Below are positions 1 through 8,726 of a DNA stretch of 64,000 nt, piece by piece. Below the pieces are notes generated by a model that was not told where the DNA came from, did not search any database, and was given only the letters and a program-made list of their open reading frames with translations. Made by a program: the position numbers and the translations under genes. The stretch lies in assembly GCA_035498405.1 (NCBI GenBank), contig DATKAE010000122.1, positions 1-64,000 of the forward strand, given 5' to 3'. Position 1 is the stretch's first letter; each line of letters opens with the position of its first letter. This DNA comes from DATBFU01 sp035498405. Lineage in GTDB: Bacteria > Acidobacteriota > Thermoanaerobaculia > UBA5066 > Gp7-AA6.

Positions 1-303
1 GAGGAGGAGGTCTTCGACGACGGCGATCTGCACGTCGATCGCGCCCGCTTCGAGGTTCGGCTCAAGGGCGAGCGCATTCACCTGACCAAGAAAGAGTTCG
101 ATCTGCTCTGGCTCCTGATCCGTAATCGCTCCCGCGTCGTCACCCGCGACGCCATCCTGGCAAGGCTGTGGGATTACGATGCGGACGTGGAGACACGGAC
201 CGTGGACGTTCACATCCGCGCCCTGCGGCGCAAGCTCGGCGAAGAACGGATCGAGACGGTCGTCGGGCTCGGATATCGGTATCGCGAGACGCCCACGAAG
301 TAA
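1..303 (+). CDS. phoB: Response regulator, OmpR/PhoB family (3' end only)
   Basis: The reading frame is open from base 1 and ends at TAA 301-303, so only the last 100 residues are present. They form a winged-helix DNA-binding domain of the OmpR/PhoB type, with the typical LTKKEFDLLWLL, VVTRDAILARLW, VDVHIRALRRKL and VVGLGYRY blocks. The receiver domain lies outside the window. The gene sits 62 bases before a PhoR-like kinase and close to DUF47 and pit genes, so it most likely is the phosphate-responsive regulator PhoB. The fold is certain; the specific PhoB role is inferred from neighbours. Another OmpR-type regulator paired with this kinase is the alternative. Confidence 0.85.
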   Translation, partial: EEEVFDDGDLHVDRARFEVRLKGERIHLTKKEFDLLWLLIRNRSRVVTRDAILARLWDYDADVETRTVDVHIRALRRKLGEERIETVVGLGYRYRETPTK

Positions 304-365
304 GCTCCTCACATGCGCGTTACCCGGCCCGACGCGGTGCCGCCGGACGCCGACCGTCGAAACTG

Positions 366-2093
366 ATGCGACTCGGATCCCGCTTCACCACCGTCTTCGG
401 CATTCTGTCGGCCGCGGCGGCCATGTCGCTGATCCTCGTCTTCGACGCGACTCTGCGCCGGGCCGTGGAGGATCGTGTGGCCGAGCGCGTCGAGCGCGAG
501 CGCGACCATCTGGCGGGAGAGCTCGGGCGTTTCGAGAACCGGCCCGAGTCGCTCGACGAGTTCCTGCGGCAATTCGCGAAGGAGCTCGAGTGCCGCGTCA
601 CGCTCGTCGCGCCAGACGGACGCGTGACGAACGACACGGACCTGTTGCCGTCGGACGTACCGGCCATGGCAAACCACGGGAACCGCCCCGAGATCCGCGA
701 GGCGCGGGAAGGCGGGTCGGGGACCGCGCGGCGGTTTTCCGCCACGGAGGGCGAGGATCGACTGTACTTCGCGCGCCGGCTGCCCGGAGGCGAAGTGCTG
801 CGCCTCTCGGTCGCGGCGGCCGACGTGCGTCAACTCGAGAGTCCCTACCTCTGGTCGGCGCGGGTCGCCATCGTGCTGGCCTGTCTGGCGCTCTTCCTGA
901 TCGGGAGATCGATTTCGAAGAGATTCTCCCAACCGATCGCGTCGCTGACGCAGGCGGCTTCGGCGATTGCGGCGGGTGAGACGCAGCGGGAGCTCCCGAG
1001 CGCGGGCGGCGAAGAGGTGCAGCTGCTCGGCGCCTCGCTGCGGCGAATGAAGGACTCGCTCGAGCGCGCGGCCGAGCGAGCGGACGCGGAGCGGCGCCTG
1101 ACGGCCACCGTCTTCGAGCAGTTGCCGGACGGGCTCGTGGTCATCGACGGGCGCCTCCAGGTCCTGGAATCGAACGCCCGATTCGCCCGCATGATCGGGG
1201 TTCCGGCGCCCGCGGGCCGGGCTCTCTATGACTTGCTGCGGCACCGCGCCATGCTCGAGATCTTCGAGGCCGCGCTCAAGGGCGGCGAGACCTCGGAGCG
1301 GACGGTCCGACTCGCCGACGAGCTGGTCTGGCAGGTCACCGTGGTGCCTCTTCCCGAGGGGTCCCGAGGCGCCGCGGTGGGAGTCTTGCGGGATGTCACG
1401 AGGCTCGAGCGCACCGAATCGATGCGCCGCACCTTCGTGGCGGACGTCTCTCACGAGCTGCGCACCCCAATCGCCTCGATCGCCGCGGCCGCCGAGACGC
1501 TGTCGGAGGGAGGCCCGGATGAGGCCGAGTCGACGGAGCTGCTGTCCATGATCCGCCGACAGTCGGACCGGATGCGAGAGCTCATCGACGACCTCATGGA
1601 CCTGGCGCAAATCGAGAGCGGCGCCGTGGAGCTGCGCAAGGAGCCGCTGTCTCTTTCGGGACTCTTGAGCGAGGTCGCGCGGGATCTCTCCTCCGCCGCG
1701 GCCAGTCGGTCGATCCGACTCGCGGTGAGCGCGAACGGAGAGGTCTCGGTCGACGCGGATCGCCGGCGCCTCGGCCAGATCATCCGGAACCTGCTCGACA
1801 ACGCGATCAAGTTCTCCCGCGACGCCGGGACCGTTCGCCTTTACGCCGGGCGCGAGCGCGGCGAGGTCTTTTTCTCGATCGTGGACGAGGGTCCAGGAAT
1901 ACCGCGCGCCGAGCAGGAAAAGATCTTTCAGCGCTTTTACCAGGTCGATCGCTCGCGCTCGAAGAGCCGGCCCGGAACCGGGCTGGGTCTGGCGATCGTG
2001 AAGCACCTCGTCCAGCTCCACGGCGGGCGGATCGATGTCGAGAGCGAGGTCGGGGCCGGAAGCACCTTCCGGGTCACGCTGCCCGCCGCTTAG
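366..2093 (+). CDS. phoR: PhoR-like membrane sensor histidine kinase
   Basis: A 575-residue two-component sensor kinase expected to autophosphorylate and pass phosphate to the upstream PhoB-type regulator. Order: membrane segment at about residues 7-25, an extracytoplasmic region to about 163, a second membrane segment at about 165-181, HAMP linker, PAS domain at about 245-345, then HisKA with phospho-accepting His363 in the block VADVSHELRTPIAS. HATPase motifs follow (NLLDNAIKF, DEGPGIP, GTGLGLAIVKHL). The ATG at 366 fits the start of the first membrane helix; a longer open frame upstream overlaps the phoB gene and reads as shadow. PAS plus HAMP is the usual PhoR plan. Confidence 0.9.
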   Translation: MRLGSRFTTVFGILSAAAAMSLILVFDATLRRAVEDRVAERVERERDHLAGELGRFENRPESLDEFLRQFAKELECRVTLVAPDGRVTNDTDLLPSDVPAMANHGNRPEIREAREGGSGTARRFSATEGEDRLYFARRLPGGEVLRLSVAAADVRQLESPYLWSARVAIVLACLALFLIGRSISKRFSQPIASLTQAASAIAAGETQRELPSAGGEEVQLLGASLRRMKDSLERAAERADAERRLTATVFEQLPDGLVVIDGRLQVLESNARFARMIGVPAPAGRALYDLLRHRAMLEIFEAALKGGETSERTVRLADELVWQVTVVPLPEGSRGAAVGVLRDVTRLERTESMRRTFVADVSHELRTPIASIAAAAETLSEGGPDEAESTELLSMIRRQSDRMRELIDDLMDLAQIESGAVELRKEPLSLSGLLSEVARDLSSAAASRSIRLAVSANGEVSVDADRRRLGQIIRNLLDNAIKFSRDAGTVRLYAGRERGEVFFSIVDEGPGIPRAEQEKIFQRFYQVDRSRSKSRPGTGLGLAIVKHLVQLHGGRIDVESEVGAGSTFRVTLPAA

Positions 2094-2171
2094 TGGCGCG
2101 CGGCTCACCCGCATGACAGATCGGCTACCGAGGGATTTCCTCGGGGACCCGTGAGGCGGCCGGACGTCGGT

Positions 2172-2213
2172 GTGAAGTCGGGCGTAAACGATCCGTGAAG
2201 TGTGGGGTAGCAT
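2172..2213 (+). promoter_or_regulatory. Candidate Pho box and -10 element
   Basis: Three direct repeats GTGAA (2172), GTAAA (2184) and GTGAA (2195) are spaced 12 and 11 bases apart, about one helical turn, as in PhoB-binding direct repeats. A -10-like TAGCAT follows at 2208-2213, six bases after the last repeat. The site lies between phoR and the DUF47-pit pair, where PhoB control is expected. The repeats are seen directly; PhoB binding is inferred and the exact consensus differs from that of E. coli. Confidence 0.5.
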
Positions 2214-2235
2214 ACCGGCCGTTCGAAAGGGCCGC

Positions 2236-2850
2236 ATGCTCAACTTTCTTCCGCGGGACGGCAAGTACTTCGACCGTTTCACCGACATGGCGCACCGCAT
2301 CTCCGACGGCGCCATCATCCTCTCTCGTTTCTTCGAGAAGGAAATTTCCGTCGCGGCGGCCGCCGACCAGATCAAACGTCTCGAGCACGAGTGCGACGAG
2401 ATCTCGCACGAGATCCTGCGGGGGATCGACCAGACCTTCATCACACCGATCGACCGCGAGGACATCCACGCGCTCGCGGTTCGCCTGGACGACGTCATCG
2501 ACTTGATCGACGGCACCGTGCGCCGCATTTCCCTCTTCAACGTCTCGGAGCCGACCCCCCTCTCTCACGCGCTGTCCCAGATCATCGTGCGGGCGACTCA
2601 AGAGCTCGTCAAGGCCGTCTCCGCCCTGCGCAAGCAGAAGGGAGTCGTCGAGCACTGCATTCGCATCAAGCAGCTCGAGAATGAGGGGGACGTGGCCTAC
2701 CACGAGGCGGTGGCCTCGCTCTTTCGCGAGCAGACGGCTCCTCTCGAGGTGATCAAGTGGAAGGACATCTACGACAACATGGAACGTTGCATCGATCAGT
2801 GCGCCGGGGTCGCGCACATCCTCGAGAGTGTCGTCCTGAAACACTCTTGA
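2236..2850 (+). CDS. DUF47 (PhoU-like) Pit accessory protein
   Basis: A 204-residue protein of the DUF47 family, the PhoU-like helical proteins often encoded beside Pit transporters. It starts MLNFLPRDGKYFDRF and has the typical blocks of a cytoplasmic helical bundle (HRISDGAIIL, LEHECDEISHEI, DREDIHALAVRLDDVIDLIDGT). The ATG at 2236 follows a GAAAGGG ribosome site; the ATG-proximal frame further upstream lacks conserved sequence. Pit follows 88 bases downstream, so the two are probably one operon under the candidate Pho box. The family is thought to regulate or gate Pit and to bind metal; the exact role here is not shown by sequence. Confidence 0.9.
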   Translation: MLNFLPRDGKYFDRFTDMAHRISDGAIILSRFFEKEISVAAAADQIKRLEHECDEISHEILRGIDQTFITPIDREDIHALAVRLDDVIDLIDGTVRRISLFNVSEPTPLSHALSQIIVRATQELVKAVSALRKQKGVVEHCIRIKQLENEGDVAYHEAVASLFREQTAPLEVIKWKDIYDNMERCIDQCAGVAHILESVVLKHS

Positions 2851-2938
2851 GCCCAGAGCGAGGCGCGAGGCGGCCCGGCGCCGAGCGTCGGTGCGGCTCC
2901 CGGCCGCGCCTCCGGCATCGGGAGGATGGCGGGAAGCC

Positions 2939-3970
2939 GTGAATTACGTCCTCTTCATCATCGCCGTCGCGCTCGTCTTCGATTTCATCAACGGGATGCA
3001 CGACTCGGCGAACTCGATTGCCACGGTCGTGTCGACGCGCGTTCTGACGCCTCTCGTGGCGGTGTTCTGGGCGGCCTTCTTCAACTTCGTGGCGGCTTTC
3101 GTGTTCGGGACGGCCGTCGCGAAGACCATGGGCAGCGGTCTCATCGACGTCGCCATCGTCAACTCGGACGTCGTCCTGGGAGGCCTCATCGGCGCAATCG
3201 TCTGGAATGTGATCACCTGGTACTTCGGAATCCCGTCGTCCTCGTCCCATGCCTTGATCGGCGGTTACGCGGGCGCCGCCGTGGCACGGGTCGGGGTCAA
3301 GGCCATCGTCCCGGGAGCGGCCTGGGTCAAGACGCTGTCCTTCATCGCGCTTTCGCCTCTGATCGGGCTGACGTTTGGCTGGATCTTGATGGTCGCGGTG
3401 TCCTGGACCTTCCGGAAGTTCCCCTACGGTTTCGTGGATCGCTGGTTCCGGCGGGCGCAGCTTGGGTCGGCCGCCTTCTTTTCCTTGTCCCATGGAACCA
3501 ACGACGCGCAAAAAACGATGGGCATCATCGCCGGCCTCCTCGTGGCCAACCGCAAGCTCTTCGAGGATCCGGGCTCGTCCCTGCACTGGATGCACCTGCC
3601 GGACCTGAAGACGGTGCCGCTCTGGATCATCTTGGCGGCCCACGCGGCAATCGCGGCCGGCACCTTTACGGGCGGTTGGCGGATCGTCCGAACGATGGGA
3701 ACGCGGATCACGAAGCTCAAGCCGTTTTCGGGATTCTGTGCCGAGACCGGCGGAGCCGCCTCGGTCATTCTCGCGTCGGTCTGGGGAATTCCCGTGTCGA
3801 CCACGCACACGATCACCGGGGCAATCGTGGGCGTGGGCTCGACGCAACGCTTCTCGGCGGTGCGCTGGGGAGTCGCGGGGCGGATCGTCTACGCTTGGAT
3901 CCTCACGATCCCGATGGCGGGCGTGATCGGTGCGATCGGCTACGCGATCCTGGCGGCGCTCCCTGCATAG
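2939..3970 (+). CDS. pit: PiT-family inorganic phosphate transporter
   Basis: A 343-residue membrane protein of the PiT family, which imports phosphate (often as metal phosphate) using the ion gradient. The two signature repeats are visible: DFINGMHDSANSIATVV near the N-terminus and FFSLSHGTNDAQKTMGII in the second half, plus GIPSSSSHALIGG and GIPVSTTHTITGAIVG. About nine to ten membrane segments are seen. The GTG at 2939 is preferred because the first membrane helix begins directly after it; an in-frame GTG at 2891 would add a non-conserved tail. The 3' end overlaps the converging broken methyltransferase gene. Confidence 0.93.
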   Translation: MNYVLFIIAVALVFDFINGMHDSANSIATVVSTRVLTPLVAVFWAAFFNFVAAFVFGTAVAKTMGSGLIDVAIVNSDVVLGGLIGAIVWNVITWYFGIPSSSSHALIGGYAGAAVARVGVKAIVPGAAWVKTLSFIALSPLIGLTFGWILMVAVSWTFRKFPYGFVDRWFRRAQLGSAAFFSLSHGTNDAQKTMGIIAGLLVANRKLFEDPGSSLHWMHLPDLKTVPLWIILAAHAAIAAGTFTGGWRIVRTMGTRITKLKPFSGFCAETGGAASVILASVWGIPVSTTHTITGAIVGVGSTQRFSAVRWGVAGRIVYAWILTIPMAGVIGAIGYAILAALPA

Positions 3971-5159
3971 TCTCTTCGAGGGAGCGTCGCAGAAACGCCA
4001 CCCCTTCGCCCGGCGGGAGCCCCGGCGGCAGCAGGTCGGCGATCTTGTCGTAGCGACAGGTGTTCCTCGCGCCGCGGCGCCGGCGAAGGGTGATGACGCC
4101 GAAGGCGACCGGGTCGATCCGCTCCCGGTCGTAGTACGTCCTCCAACGCCTGAGCTGCTGCGCCGCGCGAGCCTCGTCGTCGATCATTTCCGCCACGCGG
4201 GCGGCGGCATAGTCCTGCACGGGCTCGGAATGCGAGTAGAGAATCCGCGCGTCGCATCCGGTCCCGTCGAGCCAGCCGGCCGGGCGCTGCCGCCAGTCCT
4301 CCCCGGGAACGACAGCCCAGTTGCAGACGATCTGGCAGATGCCCTCCCGGGTCAGGTGCGCGGGCGCTGCGCGAACGAGGAACTGGCAAAGAGTGTCTAC
4401 GGGCCACCCGCTGTGCGTGTGAAGGGTCTCGACGTCCGGAGAGAGGACGAACGGGGGGTTGCAGAGAATGCGATCGAACGTCTCGCCAAGGACCGGTTCG
4501 AAGACGTTTCCCTCGCGCCAGGCGACGCCCGCGATGCCGTTCCACCCGTGTGTTGAAGCGGGCGAACTCGAGAGCGCGGGGATTCGCGTCGGTGGCGACG
4601 ACGGCCGCGCTCTCAGCGGCCGCCAGCAGAGCGAGGACGCCGCCGCCCGTGCCCAGATCCAGCGTCCGCTCGACGCGGCCGCCGAGCCTCAGCTGGGCCA
4701 AGGCTCGCGTGCTGGCGGCGATCCCCATGACCTCGAAGAGGTCGGGTCCGCTTTCCCGCGGCCAGTCGGAAGCGATCAGAAGATGCTCAAACGGGGACAG
4801 CTCCACGGTTGCCTGGAGGCCCTCGGAATGGCGGGCGAGCAACCCGGCCTCGATCGCGTCTTCGGCGCGAGCGGGCGAGAGCGCACGATCCGCTTCCTCC
4901 GGTGAGACAGACTCTCGCAAGAGGAAGAGTCGGGCGAGTGTCGCGACCGGGTTCCCGTCGGCCGCGGAGAGCTTCGCTTGCAGGCCCTTGCGCCGTCGAA
5001 GGGGGGGACCGATTCGACGCCGAGAGCCTTGAGAAGTTGTGGCTCGTCGTACCCCGCGCGGTCGAAGGCGGCGCGCACGCGAGCAACCGCTTCGACGGCC
5101 TCGGGGCGTAGGGGAGAGGGTCGGGGCGCTCGCCTCGGGAGAGCGTCTGCGTGTGCCAT
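3903..5159 (-). pseudogene. Class I SAM-dependent methyltransferase, two frameshifts
   Basis: Reading from ATG 5157-5159, the protein MAHADALPRRAPRP...LLKALGVESVP continues only if the frame changes in a run of seven C (forward G run 5001-5007), giving PLRRRKGLQAKLSAADG and then DLGTGGGVLALLAA (SAM site). A second frame change near 4545 (one extra base in GTGGAAC) restores WREGNVFEP and the catalytic NPPF motif, and the frame then runs to TGA at 3903-3905. The parts together resemble HemK/PrmC-like or DUF7059-containing methyltransferases of about 410 residues. One shift lies in a homopolymer, so sequencing error is as likely as true decay. The 3' end overlaps pit. Confidence 0.75.
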
Positions 5160-5216
5160 AAGAAGGCTCCGCAACGCTAGCACGAACGTCCCGGCCGTCC
5201 CTCGCGAAGGATTACG

Positions 5217-5960
5217 ATGCGGAAAGGGAATGACGGCGTGAAGCGGCTTCGAGTCGCGGTTCTGCTCTGGCTTCTTTCGGCGGCGGCGGCCTTCGGAGGC
5301 GCGCCGGACGCCGCGCCTCTGGATGCCGTATTGGCGGAGCGGGCGAGGGGAGGCGGCTTCGATTACGCCGGTGCAACGGGCCAGGACAAGAAGCGTCTGG
5401 CGGCGTACCTGGCGAACGTGGGTGACGCGGACACCCTCGGGATGACCTCGGAGGAGAGGACGGCCTTCTTGATCAACGCCTACAACGCCTGGGCGATCGA
5501 GACACTTCTGGAGAATCCGGGAAGGAAGATCACCGAAATCGACGGAGCCTTCAACAAGGCGACGCACCGGGTGGGCCGGGAGATGCTCACGCTCGACCAG
5601 ATCGAAGGGCGGCTGCGCGACACGAAGGACGCGCGCATTCACTTCGCGATCGTCTGCGCCTCCAAGTCCTGCCCGCCGCTGAGAACCAAGGCCTACACCG
5701 CGGCGGGGCTCTCGGACGCCCTCGACGCGCAGGGTCGCGCCTTCGTGGGCGACCCGACGAAGAACGTCGTCGACCGGGCGTCGGGGCGGGTCGCGCTCTC
5801 GATGATCTTCGCCTGGAATCGAAAGGAGTTCGAGCGCGACGGGGCCTTGCTCCGCTACGTTTCTCGTTTTGTCGGCGACCCCGCCACGGCGCGGTGGCTC
5901 GCCTCTCGAACACAAGCTCCCGATTTCTTGCCGTACGACTGGTCGCCCAATCAGCCCTGA
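5217..5960 (+). CDS. Exported DUF547 domain protein
   Basis: A 247-residue protein with an N-terminal signal peptide (hydrophobic run at about residues 10-25, ending near FGGA) and a DUF547 domain. Conserved DUF547 blocks include AFLINAYNAWAIETLL, HFAIVCASKSCPPLR and SMIFAWNRKEFE. The function of DUF547 is unknown; distant similarity to cysteine-peptidase-like folds has been proposed for the conserved Cys and His. ATG 5217 has GAAGGA seven bases upstream; GTG 5238 is an alternative start. It appears to be a single-gene unit, with a hairpin directly after the stop codon. Confidence 0.85.
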   Translation: MRKGNDGVKRLRVAVLLWLLSAAAAFGGAPDAAPLDAVLAERARGGGFDYAGATGQDKKRLAAYLANVGDADTLGMTSEERTAFLINAYNAWAIETLLENPGRKITEIDGAFNKATHRVGREMLTLDQIEGRLRDTKDARIHFAIVCASKSCPPLRTKAYTAAGLSDALDAQGRAFVGDPTKNVVDRASGRVALSMIFAWNRKEFERDGALLRYVSRFVGDPATARWLASRTQAPDFLPYDWSPNQP

Positions 5961-5987
5961 AAAAAAGAGGCCCCGGTCGGGGCCTCG
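5961..5987. terminator. A7 tract and 8-bp hairpin after the DUF547 gene
   Basis: Directly after the stop codon come seven A (5961-5967), then the stem GAGGCCCC (5968-5975), loop GGTC and GGGGCCTC (5980-5987). On the plus strand no T run follows. On the minus strand the stem is followed by seven T, the classic intrinsic terminator form, so the site would stop leftward transcription best. Confidence 0.6.
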
Positions 5988-6104
5988 GAGGAGGAGATCG
6001 GTATCGCGTGTGTTCAGCTGTATGTACGCAGGGGAGGACGAAACCGTTGAGACTCCGAGCAAAGCTTTCGGAGGACGCGACTTGCGTGTATTTTTGAGCG
6101 AGTC

Positions 6105-8726
6105 ATGACCTTGCCGGCGGGAAGCCGCGTCGGTTCCTACGAGATCGCCTCGCCCTTGGGCGCCGGGGGAATGGGGGAGGTCTACCGCGCCCGGGACACA
6201 CGGCTTGGGCGAGAGGTCGCGATCAAGGTCCTACCGGCCGACGCCGCCGGCGACGGGGAGAGCCGCGCGCGCTTCGAGCAAGAAGCCCGCGCCGCGTCCG
6301 CCCTGAATCATCCCAACATTCTGACGGTGTACGACATCGGCGATTCGGACGGCTCGCTCTTCATCGCGATGGAGTACGTGGAAGGACGCACGCTGCGGGA
6401 GCTGCTCGTTTCGGGACCCGTGCCGCCTCGCAAGCTCCTTTCGATCGCCGCCCAGGTCGCCGAGGGACTGGCCAAGGCCCATGGCGCCGGAATCGTCCAC
6501 CGGGATCTGAAGCCCGAAAACATCATGGTCAACAAGGACGGCTTTGCGAAGATCCTGGACTTCGGTCTAGCCAAGCTCGCGATTCCGCCGCAAGAGGGGG
6601 GCTCGCAGCTGGCGACGATGGCCGGTCCCGGCACCCGGCCGGGTGTCGTGCTCGGAACGGTGGGCTACATGTCTCCGGAGCAGGCGAGCGGGCAACCCGT
6701 GGACTTCCGGTCGGACCAATTCTCTTTGGGCGCGATCCTGTACGAGATGGCAACCGGCCAGCGCGCCTTCCAGAGGAAGACGGCTGTCGAGACCCTCTCG
6801 GCGATCATCCGGGAGGAGCCAGCGCCGATGTCGGCCTCGTCGCCTGCGGCGCCCGCGGCGGTGCGCTGGATCGTCGAACGCTGCCTTGCCAAGGACCCGG
6901 AGGAGCGCTACGCGTCGACTCGGGACCTGGCGAGGGACCTCAAGCTGACCGGCGACCATCTGACGGAAGTCTCCGGAGAGGCGGCGCCGGTCTCCAGGCC
7001 GGCGAGCAAGGGCCGAGCGGCCTGGGTCGCGGTCCTCGCGGGGCTTGTCGCGGTCGGTGTCGCCGACGTGGCCGTGCGCTGGCGCGCGGGCTCGAGATCG
7101 GCGAACGCCCCGGCGGCGCTGCGGCGCGTGACCTTCGCGCCAGGTCTCGAGGACGAGCCGACCTTCTCTCCCGACGGAAAATTCCTCGCCTACACGACCG
7201 ACGAGCGGGGCAACCTCGACGTCGTCGTTCAGCCGCTCTCCGGCGGCGAGGTGATCCGAATTGCGGAGTCGGACGCCGACGAGGCGGAGCCCGCCTGGTC
7301 GCCCGACGGCGCGAAAATCGCCTTCGTTTCCGCGCGCGACCACGGGGGGCGCCTGGGCGTCGCGCTGAACGTGTCGACTCTGGAGCAGTACCTGAATGCG
7401 AAGTTCGGCGACATCTTTCTCATTCCGGCTCTCGGGGGCGCGGCCGTCAAGCTCGCGGAAGACGGCTACTACCCGAGCTGGTCGCCCGACGGCAAGCGGA
7501 TCGTGTTCATGTCCAACCGCGAGGGCACACTCAGTCTCTGGACCATTTCCGCCGAGGGCGGAACCCCCACGCGCCTGACGAAGGACGGATCCATCGACTA
7601 CCAGCCCTCCTGGTCGCCGGACGGCAAGTGGATCGCATACGGCTCGGGGTCGCAGCGCGCCTTCAACCTTCGCGTGATTGCGGCAGGAGGCGGGGCCCCG
7701 AAGGAGCTCACGACACAGTTCGGCTACGTCACGCGCCCGGCCTGGTCCGCCGATGCGAAGACCATCTTCTTCTCCGGAGAGCAAGGCGGAATCCTGAATG
7801 CGTGGGCACTTCCTTTCGACGCGGGAGCGGGCCGGGCAAAGCCCTCGCGCGTCACGCTCGGCCAGGGACAGGACACGGGTCTCTCGGTAAGCCGTGACGG
7901 AAAGAAGCTCGCCTTCTCGGCCGTTCGGAGCGATTTGAACATCTGGGAGCTGACCGTCGAGACCGGGCCGCTCCGGCCTGTGACTTCGGGCGCCGGGGGT
8001 CCGGACTATCCGCAGCCCTCGCCCGACGACAAACTGCTCCTGGTTCAATCGAACCGGACGGGTGAGCTAGCGGTCTGGTCCGTCGACCTCCAGGGGAAGT
8101 TCCTGTCGCAGCTCACGCCGGCCTTGCAGACGGAGCCCCAGGCCCACTGGTCTCGTGACGGCCGCCAGATCGTCTATCAGCGAGACGACAAGCTGTGGTT
8201 GCAACCGGTTGGAAGCATGGACGCGCTCGACACCGGCGTGAAAGCGGGTGCTCCCGAATGGTCGCCCGACGGAACCGAGATTGCGGTCGGGAGCGCGTCG
8301 GGCGTCGGAGAGATCTCCGTCTACAACGTCCGGGATAAGAAGGTGAGAGCCGTCACGTCCCTCAAGAGGGAGCTCGACTACCCCACCTGGTCCCCTGATG
8401 GCAGGCAGATCGCCTTCCAGCTCCAGCGCGGCTCGATTCGGGAGATCTGGGTCGTCCCTTCGGCGGGAGGCGAAGCCAGACCGCTGACCAGGGATATGGA
8501 GGACTCCCACCCCGCGTGGTCCCCGGCAACCGACGAGATCCTCTTCCTTCGCGACCACAAGCGCCTGGCCCTCGTTTCGGTCTCGACCGGGAAGGTGAGG
8601 TTTCTCCCCGGTTACTCCGAAGGCAGCTACGTCCTCGACTACCCCAGCTGGTCGCGGGACGGCAAGCGCATCTACTTTTCCGCCTCGCGAAAGACCGGCG
8701 ACATCTACGTCCTCGAGGGGTTTTGA
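6105..8726 (+). CDS. Ser/Thr protein kinase with C-terminal PD40 beta-propeller
   Basis: An 873-residue membrane-anchored kinase. The Hanks-type domain covers about residues 12-275: glycine loop GAGGMGEV (19-26), ATP-binding Lys41, catalytic HRDLKPEN (Asp134), DFG Asp152 and the GTVGYMSPEQ activation segment. One membrane helix lies at about 305-325. The rest, on the far side of the membrane, is a TolB-like propeller with many WSPDGK/PD40 repeats. Such kinase-propeller fusions are very common in Acidobacteriota; ligands are unknown. The ATG follows a 117-base leader. The stop codon overlaps the TTG start of the next gene (TTGA), so the two are probably translationally coupled. Confidence 0.93.
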   Translation: MTLPAGSRVGSYEIASPLGAGGMGEVYRARDTRLGREVAIKVLPADAAGDGESRARFEQEARAASALNHPNILTVYDIGDSDGSLFIAMEYVEGRTLRELLVSGPVPPRKLLSIAAQVAEGLAKAHGAGIVHRDLKPENIMVNKDGFAKILDFGLAKLAIPPQEGGSQLATMAGPGTRPGVVLGTVGYMSPEQASGQPVDFRSDQFSLGAILYEMATGQRAFQRKTAVETLSAIIREEPAPMSASSPAAPAAVRWIVERCLAKDPEERYASTRDLARDLKLTGDHLTEVSGEAAPVSRPASKGRAAWVAVLAGLVAVGVADVAVRWRAGSRSANAPAALRRVTFAPGLEDEPTFSPDGKFLAYTTDERGNLDVVVQPLSGGEVIRIAESDADEAEPAWSPDGAKIAFVSARDHGGRLGVALNVSTLEQYLNAKFGDIFLIPALGGAAVKLAEDGYYPSWSPDGKRIVFMSNREGTLSLWTISAEGGTPTRLTKDGSIDYQPSWSPDGKWIAYGSGSQRAFNLRVIAAGGGAPKELTTQFGYVTRPAWSADAKTIFFSGEQGGILNAWALPFDAGAGRAKPSRVTLGQGQDTGLSVSRDGKKLAFSAVRSDLNIWELTVETGPLRPVTSGAGGPDYPQPSPDDKLLLVQSNRTGELAVWSVDLQGKFLSQLTPALQTEPQAHWSRDGRQIVYQRDDKLWLQPVGSMDALDTGVKAGAPEWSPDGTEIAVGSASGVGEISVYNVRDKKVRAVTSLKRELDYPTWSPDGRQIAFQLQRGSIREIWVVPSAGGEARPLTRDMEDSHPAWSPATDEILFLRDHKRLALVSVSTGKVRFLPGYSEGSYVLDYPSWSRDGKRIYFSASRKTGDIYVLEGF

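Noticed and set aside
313..366. A 17-codon frame whose stop overlaps the phoR start (TGATG)
   Set aside because: Possible leader peptide, but there is no ribosome site or conserved feature and the overlap can arise by chance.
309..2540. A 743-codon open frame on the minus strand across phoR
   Set aside because: It mirrors phoR and DUF47, whose motifs are complete, and reads as low-complexity Arg-rich sequence; long antisense frames are expected in GC-rich genes.
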